Of a stretch of DNA of 62,734 nt, positions 18,015-25,613 are shown piece by piece. The stretch is from Gemmatimonadota bacterium (GTDB taxonomy: Bacteria; Gemmatimonadota; Gemmatimonadetes; Gemmatimonadales; GWC2-71-9), in contig JAJCZX010000001.1 in NCBI GenBank assembly GCA_029262195.1, positions 1-62,734 of the forward strand. The letters are read 5' to 3'. The translations under genes were made by a program, and so were the position numbers. The notes beneath the pieces are model-generated. The model made no database searches. It saw only the letters and a list, made by a program, of their open reading frames with translations, and was not told where the DNA came from. The first letter of the stretch is position 1; each line of letters starts with the position of its first letter.

Positions 18015-18029
18015 GCAGTTAGTGTGCCA
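18015..18029 (-). promoter_or_regulatory. Sigma54 (-24/-12) promoter of the RHS gene
   Basis: Minus strand TGGCAC-ACTAA-CTGC, with GG and GC in exact 12-bp register. Predicted start is near 18003, about 40 nt before the ATG at 17964. It matches the promoter of the left-edge paralogue except for one spacer base. Confidence 0.78.
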
Positions 18030-18093
18030 GACTTGAAGTAGAGCTAAGTCATTAAAAAACAACGGGTTAACGAATTGACTTGAATCAGAAGCA

Positions 18094-18108
18094 TGTGCCA
18101 CTGGCACA
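18094..18108. promoter_or_regulatory. Inverted repeat TGTGCC-ACT-GGCACA
   Basis: Perfect 6-bp arms with a 3-nt spacer, about 65-80 bp upstream of the -24 box of the RHS promoter. Its arms resemble the core of the next palindrome at 18111-18132. A likely second binding site for the sigma54 activator. Confidence 0.5.
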
Positions 18109-18110
18109 CA

Positions 18111-18132
18111 TTAGTGTTCCATGGCACACTAA
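18111..18132. promoter_or_regulatory. 22-bp near-perfect palindrome, candidate enhancer
   Basis: TTAGTGT-N8-ACACTAA with a central CCATGG. Only one base pair breaks the symmetry. It lies 82-103 bp upstream of the -24 element, the normal place for an enhancer-binding protein. Its right part (TGGCACACTAAC, 18122-18133) is also a perfect 12-bp inverted copy of the promoter segment GTTAGTGTGCCA at 18018-18029, so operator and promoter share sequence. It also overlaps the last codons of the broken ATPase gene. Confidence 0.55.
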
Positions 18133-18985
18133 CGGGCGGGTAAAATGAGCGGGTGAGAAGGCAGGTTTAACGACCCCATATGCGCAAATCTGCATGCGTC
18201 ACACCCCTTTCCGCTGCTGGCAACTGCGGCAAGCAATTGCTCGATCACGTACCCTTCCCAACTGGCACCAACCCAGGGGCGGGCCAGCAGCGTCCTTTCG
18301 TCACCCACGTTCAACAGCGCATGGAGAAGACCGCTATCCCGCCAGTATACTTTTGGACTCTTCACCAATCTTTTGCGAATGTTCGGCAAAAATGGAGGCA
18401 GACGTCGCAAGAGGAATGCACCTTCGAGATAATCCAAATAGGTATTGATGGTCTGGTAGGACAGCCCCATGCTTGAGGCTATTTGTGACGCATTCCAAAT
18501 CTGTCCGTGAACCGCGGCTAGCATGCGCATTAACCGGTCAGTCGTGCGTGGCTTGGCAGGAAACCCCCAGGAGGGCAGGTCACGCTGAGCCGGTAGTGCG
18601 AGGTAATCTTTTGCCCGGCAAGCGACTCAGAAACCTGGACCATCAATGACGGAGATACCGATCCCAACAGAAGGAAACGTCCGGTACGGCTCCTATCGGC
18701 ATCAATGGCTCCACGAAAGCCTCGGAAAGACCTCGGGCCAAGTATGCGCCTCGTCGAGAATCAACAGCTTCGTGCCACTGACCACTTGATCCCATTCAAG
18801 GTCGAGACGCAGGCGGTCTGCTTCCTTTTCAAGATCGAAGTAAAGAGCCTTCTTTAGCGATCTGGCCAGGGTCGTCTTACCGCATTGGCGCGGACCTGTG
18901 ATCGCAACCGCCGGATAATCCGCGAGACGTTGCCTGATCAGCCTGGCTGCTTTTGCGCTCCAACATTCTTGCGATATAGAAAATA
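18129..18985 (-). pseudogene. Frameshifted ATPase gene (AAA_14 plus DUF4143)
   Basis: The N-terminal half is read on the minus strand from about 18,960: RQRLADYPAVAITGPRQCGK carries Walker A, and LLILDEAHTWPEVF is Walker B. The frame breaks near 18,720 (the next correct segment is GAIDADRSRTGRFLLLGSVS), breaks again near 18,620-18,530, and the C-terminal DUF4143 part continues as 18530-18129 (SYQTINTYLDYLEGAFLLRR, VYWRDSGLLHALL). Such proteins often behave as mobile, antitoxin-like or orphan ATPases. At least two frame changes make it non-functional; the C-terminal piece alone has no ATP site. Confidence 0.8.
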
Positions 18986-19046
18986 ATTTCTAATTTGCAA
19001 GAAAAATCTACAAGAACTCCGCCCACCCCTTCACCTCTTCACCCCT

Positions 19047-19571
19047 TCACCCCTCAAAAAGCCCCAACACCTCGCGAAGCGTCGTCTCGCCTTTGTCCCG
19101 CGCATACCATGTCCGGACGTGCTTATAACGCTCATCCGTTTCCATCGTGTCTTTGTGCTCCATCACCCAGGCCTGAAGCTCGGTGGGGCGGGGTCCCCAG
19201 TGACCCTTCTCTTCGAAGTTGGAATCCAGAGCAATAACGATTGGAATTGAGCGGGACCCGTTGGTAAGATATCTATCCATGACCTCGGGGTGCTCGTCCC
19301 TCCGGAGGATGCGCACTTCCATGCACTCGGCCTCGTGACCCATCCGAGCCAAAACTGGAATGGTGTTGGTTGCATCGCCACACCAATCTTCGGCAATCAC
19401 AAGGAAGCTGATGTCAGGCCCTGTCGCGCAGGCTTTCTCGTAAGCCCAATCAGGAATTCTGGCGGTCCGGTATTTGCCCGTCCACATCGCACAATTTTTT
19501 TGCGACTCTTCGACGTACTGATCGTAACTGAGCGCGTCGTTCCAGAGCTGCTTGAAATCCAGGTCCGCCAC
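19047..19571 (-). CDS. Thioredoxin-fold protein with WCGD in place of CxxC
   Basis: 174-residue cytoplasmic protein without signal peptide. The beta strand ISFLVIAEDWCGDATNTIPV (about 53-72) aligns with the thioredoxin active-site strand, but the second Cys is replaced (W-C-G-D), as in the Thioredoxin_9-type family. The later segment SRSIPIVIALD holds the cis-Pro expected in the fold. A single Cys suggests a monothiol or redox-sensing role, not disulfide exchange. It starts 1 nt after the stop of the saccharopine-dehydrogenase-like gene, so the two are translationally linked. Confidence 0.8.
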   Translation of the reverse strand: MADLDFKQLWNDALSYDQYVEESQKNCAMWTGKYRTARIPDWAYEKACATGPDISFLVIAEDWCGDATNTIPVLARMGHEAECMEVRILRRDEHPEVMDRYLTNGSRSIPIVIALDSNFEEKGHWGPRPTELQAWVMEHKDTMETDERYKHVRTWYARDKGETTLREVLGLFEG

Positions 19572-19572
19572 G

Positions 19573-20709
19573 TCACTTCTCCTTGATGTTGATGCCGCGC
19601 TCCCACAACGCCGCCACGTACGGGCCGTATGGAGTGCATTGCGCCGATGTGAACACGCCCTTTTTATCTATGACTCCGGTGGCCTGCATGTAGCCCGTAA
19701 TAGCAAGAGAATAACCGGTTACCCTCATCATCGCTGAAATCGGGCGCTCGGTATCCCTGCGATCCACCAGATCAAACACCACCTCGGCATCAACACCGTC
19801 TTTGGTCCCCGTGCCAATCACCCTCAACGCAACGAGGTCAGGCAAATCAGGTTTGTTCAAGATCGGATCGACTGCGGCGATAAACGCATCGCGCGGCACC
19901 ACCTGCTGTCCTTTGACATCAATCGGGTCCATCGAAAGAAGGCCGAGTTCCCTGATGTTGCGCATTATCTCAGCGTGCCCGGGGTAGCGAAGCGTTTTGT
20001 ACTCCATGGAATCGACGCGTCCCTCAAAATCCCAGGGCATCGTGGACAGGCCACCGGCGGTGTGAAACGCTTCGAGTGTTCCCAAAGGTGCCTCGAATTC
20101 AATCGGCTCTATCTCGGATAGGGCTTCGATCTCAAGCGGCTTACCGTCCCTCACAATCCACGAAAGCGTCGTATAGTAGTCAAGAGCACCTTCAAGCGAA
20201 TACACGATCTGATAGTTAAGCGGCGGCACCGGATGTTGCGGTAGACCACCCACCAGCATCTTCACCGACTTAGCCGTATCCAAACGTTCGATCGCCTCTG
20301 CTGCAAGGATGTTCACCATGCCGGGTGCCAGGCCGCAGTCGGGTGTAATGCAGACACCTTTCGCTACCGCAGCATCGCGCAACTTCATCTGGTCATTCAC
20401 GATTTCGGTGTTACCACCCAGGTCGCAAAAATGGGCACCGGCTTCGACGGCCAGGCGGGCCATCTCCAAATTGAAATAATAAGGGATGGCGCTCATGACC
20501 GCCGCGTGTCCTGTCATCGTTGCAAGTACAGCGGCCTCGTCACGAACATCAAGCTTGGTAACTGTGAGTCGCCCGCCAAAATCGGAGAGGTAATCCGGGA
20601 GGTCTACATCGGCACAGTCCGCGATGGTGACATCGACATCGGTGTGACTCAGGAGGTCGAAAGCACAGGCCTTGCCCTGAAGGCCAGCACCAAGAACGAG
20701 CATCTTCAT
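19573..20709 (-). CDS. Saccharopine dehydrogenase-like oxidoreductase
   Basis: 378 residues with an N-terminal Rossmann fold (MKMLVLGAGLQGKACAFDLL, GxGxxG) followed by the saccharopine-dehydrogenase catalytic fold (DCGLAPGMVNILAAEAIERL near 125-145). Family members oxidise or form lysine-derived or related N-substituted amino acids; the exact substrate cannot be read from sequence. Full length. Followed at 1 nt by the thioredoxin-like gene; divergent from tetR. Confidence 0.85.
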   Translation of the reverse strand: MKMLVLGAGLQGKACAFDLLSHTDVDVTIADCADVDLPDYLSDFGGRLTVTKLDVRDEAAVLATMTGHAAVMSAIPYYFNLEMARLAVEAGAHFCDLGGNTEIVNDQMKLRDAAVAKGVCITPDCGLAPGMVNILAAEAIERLDTAKSVKMLVGGLPQHPVPPLNYQIVYSLEGALDYYTTLSWIVRDGKPLEIEALSEIEPIEFEAPLGTLEAFHTAGGLSTMPWDFEGRVDSMEYKTLRYPGHAEIMRNIRELGLLSMDPIDVKGQQVVPRDAFIAAVDPILNKPDLPDLVALRVIGTGTKDGVDAEVVFDLVDRRDTERPISAMMRVTGYSLAITGYMQATGVIDKKGVFTSAQCTPYGPYVAALWERGINIKEK

Positions 20710-20831
20710 CTATAGAGTTTCCAATCTGAAATTACGTTTTAAGGCGGAGCGGAAAAATAGGTAGTTGACAGCAATCGTGGAATGGGCAAAATCCGGCCAA
20801 AACGGGCGCTACCAAAAAGCTGTTTACGGTA

Positions 20832-20837
20832 TATAAT
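20832..20837 (+). promoter_or_regulatory. Possible -10 box before tetR
   Basis: TATAAT lies 8 nt before the ATG at 20846, so transcription would begin at or within a few bases of the start codon, implying a leaderless mRNA. No good -35 lies at 17 bp. A TTGACA occurs at 20765-20770, too far for this -10. Confidence 0.35.
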
Positions 20838-20845
20838 TGTGAGCA

Positions 20846-21460
20846 ATGACTCACACACCACCGACCGAACCCCATAAAAAGCGAAAGCGTGACCCTGAAG
20901 GCACCCGGGATAGATTGGTGCGAGGGGCTCTCGATCTTTTCACCACGATCGGTTACCACGAAAGCACCACTCCCCAGATAGCTGCACGCGCCGGCGTCGC
21001 TGAGGGCACCATATACCGCCATTTCAAAAGCAAAGAACAACTGCTGAACAGCATCTATCAGGCAGCAGTCAGGCGGTTCCAACAAACAATCCGAACATCA
21101 GATGCAGCGGCGGGCTGCAAAGAAACGCTGGAGAGTGTGGCCAGAGAGTGGAGTACAGTGGCCGCCAACGACCCGGCTGTCGTTCGCCTGGTGTTTGTGC
21201 GGCCGCCCCGCAAATTGCTCGATCACAGTAGCAAAGCCGCCTTCAAGGAGTTCAAGGGCGACATCGAACGCGTCCTGGCTACCGGCAAATCCGCAGGACA
21301 GGTGAAACGCGGTTCTGTCGAGATGTGGAGCGATGTCTGGCTCCAGTTGATCTCTCTGTTACTCGAAAAGGTGGCCGACTCCGACTGGACTCATGACGAG
21401 ACCACGGCAGATGACATCATCTCAGCAGCCTGGGCGGCCATAGCCGCTAACCCCACCTAG
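20846..21460 (+). CDS. TetR-family transcription regulator
   Basis: 204 residues. The N-terminal helix-turn-helix (about 20-66) reads ALDLFTTIGYHESTTPQIAA followed by GVAEGTIYRHFKSKEQLL, a classical TetR recognition helix. The C-terminal ligand domain is not assignable. A Lys/Arg-rich arm (HKKRKRD) precedes the domain and may help DNA contact. It is divergent from the saccharopine-dehydrogenase-like gene across 136 bp, so that operon and itself are the first candidates for control. Its stop overlaps the stop of the convergent M1 peptidase by 4 nt. No recognisable Shine-Dalgarno precedes the ATG. Confidence 0.88.
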   Translation: MTHTPPTEPHKKRKRDPEGTRDRLVRGALDLFTTIGYHESTTPQIAARAGVAEGTIYRHFKSKEQLLNSIYQAAVRRFQQTIRTSDAAAGCKETLESVAREWSTVAANDPAVVRLVFVRPPRKLLDHSSKAAFKEFKGDIERVLATGKSAGQVKRGSVEMWSDVWLQLISLLLEKVADSDWTHDETTADDIISAAWAAIAANPT

Positions 21461-23031
21461 TTCTCGACCACCTCCACAATCAGCATGTCGTCAGGATCCC
21501 AATCAACGGATTCTACGGTAGAGCTTATGTCAAAGCTGGCCCTCACCATCTGCGCATCCACCCGCATCGAATGACGACTCCTTCGTCCTGACGAAACCAT
21601 GTCGAACGAAAGCTCAAAATCGAAGAGTCCCCAGGCTTGCGGCTGGACCTGAGCCACGACCACCGTCACTTCTCCGTCGGTTTCATCCCAGGACACTTCC
21701 AGTTTGGGATAACCGGGCTGCAGCAGCCATTGCCTGAAAAACACCTCCAGCCCACGACCAGCGTGATCCTCCATGATTGCCTGCAGGTCACTGGACAGGG
21801 CGACTGAATCCCGAAAGGTCTGGTAGTACTCCCGAACCCCGTCAAAGAAGGCCTGATCACCGATTTCCTGCCGCAACATCCGCAGAACCCAGGCGCCTTT
21901 CTGATAATTATTTCGATTGAGGAGGAGGAAGAGTGAGTCCTGCTCAACGTCGATTACCGGCCGGTTGATGTCGTCCGACGCCATATAGGTCTGGCGGGCA
22001 TTGACCATCGCGGCTTTGAACGTTTCGTCCTCCCCTACCAACTCGTAGTAAAGGGGACCGAAGTAGCTCGCAAATCCTTCTGACAGCCAGAGGTGGTGCC
22101 AATCCTGTTCAGTTACCGCATCGCCAAACCACTGGTGGGCTATTTCGTGGGCGACTGTTCCTTCGCTCATCCTCCCTGATGAAATGCCACCTTCACTGTA
22201 AAAAATAGCGGATGCGTTTTCCATACCTCCAAACCGGGTGGAAGATTCAACGTGCGCGAGCTTGGCAAACGGAAACGGTCCTACCAGCTCGGTATAGCGT
22301 GCGGCTATATCGGTCACTCTTTTGAACGGGCCATCGACTGCGGCAGCTGAATCCTCCGGAAACATCCAAACCGACTGTGGAGCCCCTTCAACCATACCCA
22401 TTTGCGTAATCGCCATCCGGCCCGCGCCAATGACCATGTTGTATGAAGAGATTTGACGCTTTGTCTGCCAATTCCAAATCGACCTACCCGAGTCCAGCCT
22501 TTCGGTCGAAATTAGCTCCCCGTTTGCAATTGCACTCCAGCCCGATGGCACTTCAACGGAAAAGGTTGCAAACGCCTTGTCCGCCGGGTGGTCTTCGGAG
22601 GGAAACCAGTAATGCGCTCGATCCGGCCAATTATCGGCAAACGCGGTCCGGTTTCCATGGACATTGTTTTGAATAAACAGTCCATTAACCGGGGACCCGC
22701 GATAGAAAACGGAAACCGAAAGTGTGTCTCCCCTATTACCCCAGTGGGGAATAGATAGGAGAGAAGCGGATACAGTAGCGGTGTAGCGCCGCCCGTCCTG
22801 TCCGACAATTGAGTCGATCAAAAAAGCGGAATCAAAATCAAGGATCAACGGGCCAGACCCTGAAACTACCTCGTACTCAACCTCGGCCGTTGCCACTATC
22901 GACGATCCGATGTCAGGAACGGACACCGAGATATCGTAGGCAAGGATGTTTTGTTGCGGCCGGACCTGATCGACCGTGGCATCAAGCTGAACCTGGCCGA
23001 GTGCCAGTAACGGAACCAACGTCAAAAACAT
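21457..23031 (-). CDS. Secreted M1-family zinc aminopeptidase
   Basis: 524 residues from ATG 23031 (AGGGGG ribosome site; the frame is open to 23073). Short signal peptide MFLTLVPLLALGQ. The exopeptidase motif appears as GGMENASAIFY, and the zinc site as HEIAHQWFGDAV with the third ligand in WLSEGFASYF (HExxH-x18-E). The C-terminal part carries a beta-sandwich (about 420-520). It likely trims peptides in the periplasm or outside. Shorter than four-domain aminopeptidase N (about 870 residues) because the large C-terminal helical domain is absent. Confidence 0.92.
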   Translation of the reverse strand: MFLTLVPLLALGQVQLDATVDQVRPQQNILAYDISVSVPDIGSSIVATAEVEYEVVSGSGPLILDFDSAFLIDSIVGQDGRRYTATVSASLLSIPHWGNRGDTLSVSVFYRGSPVNGLFIQNNVHGNRTAFADNWPDRAHYWFPSEDHPADKAFATFSVEVPSGWSAIANGELISTERLDSGRSIWNWQTKRQISSYNMVIGAGRMAITQMGMVEGAPQSVWMFPEDSAAAVDGPFKRVTDIAARYTELVGPFPFAKLAHVESSTRFGGMENASAIFYSEGGISSGRMSEGTVAHEIAHQWFGDAVTEQDWHHLWLSEGFASYFGPLYYELVGEDETFKAAMVNARQTYMASDDINRPVIDVEQDSLFLLLNRNNYQKGAWVLRMLRQEIGDQAFFDGVREYYQTFRDSVALSSDLQAIMEDHAGRGLEVFFRQWLLQPGYPKLEVSWDETDGEVTVVVAQVQPQAWGLFDFELSFDMVSSGRRSRHSMRVDAQMVRASFDISSTVESVDWDPDDMLIVEVVEN

Positions 23032-23130
23032 GTAGTACCCCCTAGGATGCTTCCTCGATCTTGGCGATAACACTAGACAATAGCGTTCGAGGGCTTAAAG
23101 TATAGGCAATTTTCCATTTCGGGAGTTTTG

Positions 23131-24471
23131 ATGGACGCAAACACAAATAGCAACAGGGATGAATGGGGCAGTAGAGTAGGCTTCATCCTGGCAGCAGTCG
23201 GCTCAGCAGTTGGTCTGGGTAACATGTGGCGCTTCTCTTACACCGCGGCAGAGGGCGGTGGAGCTGCGTTCGTCTTTATGTACGTGCTCTTCGTCGCCCT
23301 GATCGGAATTCCGGTCATGACCTCCGAAATGGTCATCGGGCGGCTTGCGCAAGAATCCCCGGCAAGAGCGATCAAACGCCTGGGCGGAGATATGTGGGCG
23401 CCATTGGGCTGGCTGTTCGTTTTTTGCGGAATCGGAATTCTTTCGTATTACTCGGTGATCGCGGGATGGACGATCCGTCTCGTTATCGATGCGGCCAGAC
23501 AGGCGGTGCCCACCGACACCGGAGCATATTTCGGAGCCATCTCCGTTGGTAAGTGGTCTGTGATAGGTCACCTCGTGTTCATGGCCATGACCATAAGTAT
23601 CGTCGTGGGTGGAATCAAAAAGGGACTGGAGCGCGCCTCGCTGATTCTGATGCCGTTCCTGTTCCTTATCCTTATCGGCCTTGCCCTCTGGGCTGCGACA
23701 CTCGGTGGCTCGGGCGAAGCCTACTCGTTCTACCTCAACCCTGACTTCAGCGCTATCACCCCCGCAATCATCGGAAGTGCTCTGGGACAGGCCTTTTTCT
23801 CACTGAGTCTGGGAATGGGAGCGTTGATGACCTACGCCTCATATCTGAAGACTAAAGAAAATTTGGCTCAGGAAGCGACCATTATTTCCATGGCTGATTT
23901 CGGTGTGGCATTTGTCGCCGGCCTGGTCGTTTTTCCAATCATCTTCACGTTCGGACTACAGGAACAGGTTGGCGCGTCAGCGATCGGGACCCTGTTTATC
24001 TCACTCCCGGCCGCGTTCCAGGAAATGGGCAACGTGGGAGCTATCATCACGGTCGCGTTCTTCGTCATGCTGTTTTTCGGAGCGCTGTCTTCCGCAATTT
24101 CCCTGCTCGAAGTTGGAGTGACAGCGTTGGTCGACAACGGCATGCCCAGAAAGAAAGCGGCAATCATGCTGGGCGTCGCTATCGCGTTACTGGGGATTCC
24201 ATCAGCTCTGGATACCAATATCCTGGGGGCAGCTGATCAACTGATCGGAAACTTTCTGCTCATCCTCGGTGGATTTTTGACCACTGTTTTGATCGGGTGG
24301 AAGTTGCTCCCGCAAGCGGATGCTGAACTAGCACAGGGTTTCGACAAGCCAGGCGCACGAGCAGCATGGGGATTCATCATCAAGTTCCTGGTCCCGCCAG
24401 TCTTGCTGATCGTTTTGGTTTTCACCGTGGTAGGCCCGACCTATACGGCCATCATGGCTCTTTTCCAGTAA
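23131..24471 (+). CDS. Sodium:neurotransmitter-type symporter (NSS family)
   Basis: 446 residues, about 11-12 membrane helices. The family signature is in helix 1 (GFILAAVGSAVGLGNMWRFS), the unwound sodium and substrate site, followed by AEGGGAAF. Bacterial members move amino acids with sodium. ATG 23131 directly follows a TTG and has GGGAG about 5 nt upstream. Divergent from the M1 peptidase, a pairing that makes sense for peptide breakdown and amino-acid uptake (inference). Ends before the terminator at 24485-24511. Confidence 0.93.
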   Translation: MDANTNSNRDEWGSRVGFILAAVGSAVGLGNMWRFSYTAAEGGGAAFVFMYVLFVALIGIPVMTSEMVIGRLAQESPARAIKRLGGDMWAPLGWLFVFCGIGILSYYSVIAGWTIRLVIDAARQAVPTDTGAYFGAISVGKWSVIGHLVFMAMTISIVVGGIKKGLERASLILMPFLFLILIGLALWAATLGGSGEAYSFYLNPDFSAITPAIIGSALGQAFFSLSLGMGALMTYASYLKTKENLAQEATIISMADFGVAFVAGLVVFPIIFTFGLQEQVGASAIGTLFISLPAAFQEMGNVGAIITVAFFVMLFFGALSSAISLLEVGVTALVDNGMPRKKAAIMLGVAIALLGIPSALDTNILGAADQLIGNFLLILGGFLTTVLIGWKLLPQADAELAQGFDKPGARAAWGFIIKFLVPPVLLIVLVFTVVGPTYTAIMALFQ

Positions 24472-24484
24472 GATCCGTTATGCA

Positions 24485-24511
24485 AAAGGGGGAGCTAACC
24501 ACTCCCCCTTT
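24485..24511. terminator. Bidirectional intrinsic terminator
   Basis: AAAGGGGGAG and CTCCCCCTTT form a perfect 10-bp stem around the loop CTAACCA, with A- and T-rich flanks on both sides. It lies between the convergent symporter (plus) and E1-alpha (minus) genes. Confidence 0.9.
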
Positions 24512-24513
24512 CA

Positions 24514-25605
24514 TTAAGAATCGGCGAATACGCCGGCCAGCGCAGTTTCGGGGTCGGGCAGGTTGTTTTTCTTGCTCTCAAGCGCTTCATCTCCAGAGCG
24601 ATCGACTTCCTCGACAACTTCCGTCTCCACGTCCGCAAGGATAGACGGTTCAACCCCGGAGCCTTTCAAGTACTCCTCGTAGACCCCTATCGGATCACGT
24701 TTTCCCCAGTAGTCATATTCTTCCTGCGTGAAAATTGCTCGCGCTTCTGCTTCGTCGTGCGTCGCGTGGCCACCCATCCGGAAAGTATCAGTCGTCAATA
24801 AGACCGGCCCCTCACCGGCAACACAAACGTCCCGAGCAATTTTTGTCGCAGCGTATGCATCCAGAACATTGTTGCCTCCAAACCCACGCCCTACCATGCC
24901 GTATGCGTGATGGAACTCGCTGAAATCGCCCGGCCGGTGGGTGCGAGAAGTACGGGTGCCAAGAGCAACCTGATTGTTCTGAAGAATGAAAATCACTGGA
25001 AGCCGCATGACGGCAGCCATGTTGAGCGCTTCATGTATCGGGCCCGACTTGACCGACCCGTCTCCAATCCAGGTCAAAGCCACCGCCGGTTCTTTCCTCA
25101 TCTTCATCGCGAGCGCCAGACCAACGGTGACCGGCGGAATGTTTCCGATGTTCGACACCGGTTGAAGCACACGGTGCGCGAAACTTCCCACGTGGCCATC
25201 CCTGCCTTTGGACGGCGAGTCCGCGGTGCCGAGGTAGCCCCTCAGCATGTCCGCGATCGACATACCCATTTCACAGCATGCACCGGCGTTGCGAATCATC
25301 GGTGCCACCATGTCTATGGATCGATCCAGCGCGTGCACCGGGCCAACCGTGGCGGCCTCTTCTCCTGTGCCCAACCAGGCCTTAGAAATTACACCCTGTT
25401 TGACCCATCTTTTTAGCATGACATCATGAAGCCGGGTTCGCAACATGCCCCGGTACAGGTCAATTTTTCCCTCGGGACTCAGCCCATCGATTACCGCCCG
25501 GCGCTCAGAGTCGTAATCAATCCTGGCCCTGAATTCTGCGACGATGTCGGGATCCGGGCGCCAATCAACGTACTCGGGCGGATCATAAGCTGGAAAACGT
25601 TCCAT
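24514..25605 (-). CDS. Thiamine-PP dehydrogenase E1 component, alpha subunit
   Basis: 363 residues of the alpha chain of 2-oxo acid dehydrogenases (pyruvate or branched-chain type), which decarboxylates the 2-oxo acid on thiamine diphosphate in the cytoplasm. The cofactor motif starts at TWIGDGSVKSGPIHEALN and ends at LQNNQVALGT. The phosphorylation-loop-like region GGHATHDEAEARA follows. No beta subunit, E2 or E3 gene is next to it, so the partner must be elsewhere. It starts 8 nt after the amidohydrolase stop and ends at the terminator. Which 2-oxo acid is used cannot be decided. Confidence 0.88.
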   Translation of the reverse strand: MERFPAYDPPEYVDWRPDPDIVAEFRARIDYDSERRAVIDGLSPEGKIDLYRGMLRTRLHDVMLKRWVKQGVISKAWLGTGEEAATVGPVHALDRSIDMVAPMIRNAGACCEMGMSIADMLRGYLGTADSPSKGRDGHVGSFAHRVLQPVSNIGNIPPVTVGLALAMKMRKEPAVALTWIGDGSVKSGPIHEALNMAAVMRLPVIFILQNNQVALGTRTSRTHRPGDFSEFHHAYGMVGRGFGGNNVLDAYAATKIARDVCVAGEGPVLLTTDTFRMGGHATHDEAEARAIFTQEEYDYWGKRDPIGVYEEYLKGSGVEPSILADVETEVVEEVDRSGDEALESKKNNLPDPETALAGVFADS

Positions 25606-25613
25606 GAAACCAG

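Noticed and set aside
20765..20792. TTGACA with CAAAAT as a tetR promoter
   Set aside because: Spacing is acceptable but the -10 is poor and a TATAAT lies closer to the start; neither is certain.
23203..23571. 122-residue minus frame within the symporter gene
   Set aside because: Antisense to conserved NSS helices; composition is Arg/His-rich as in shadow frames.
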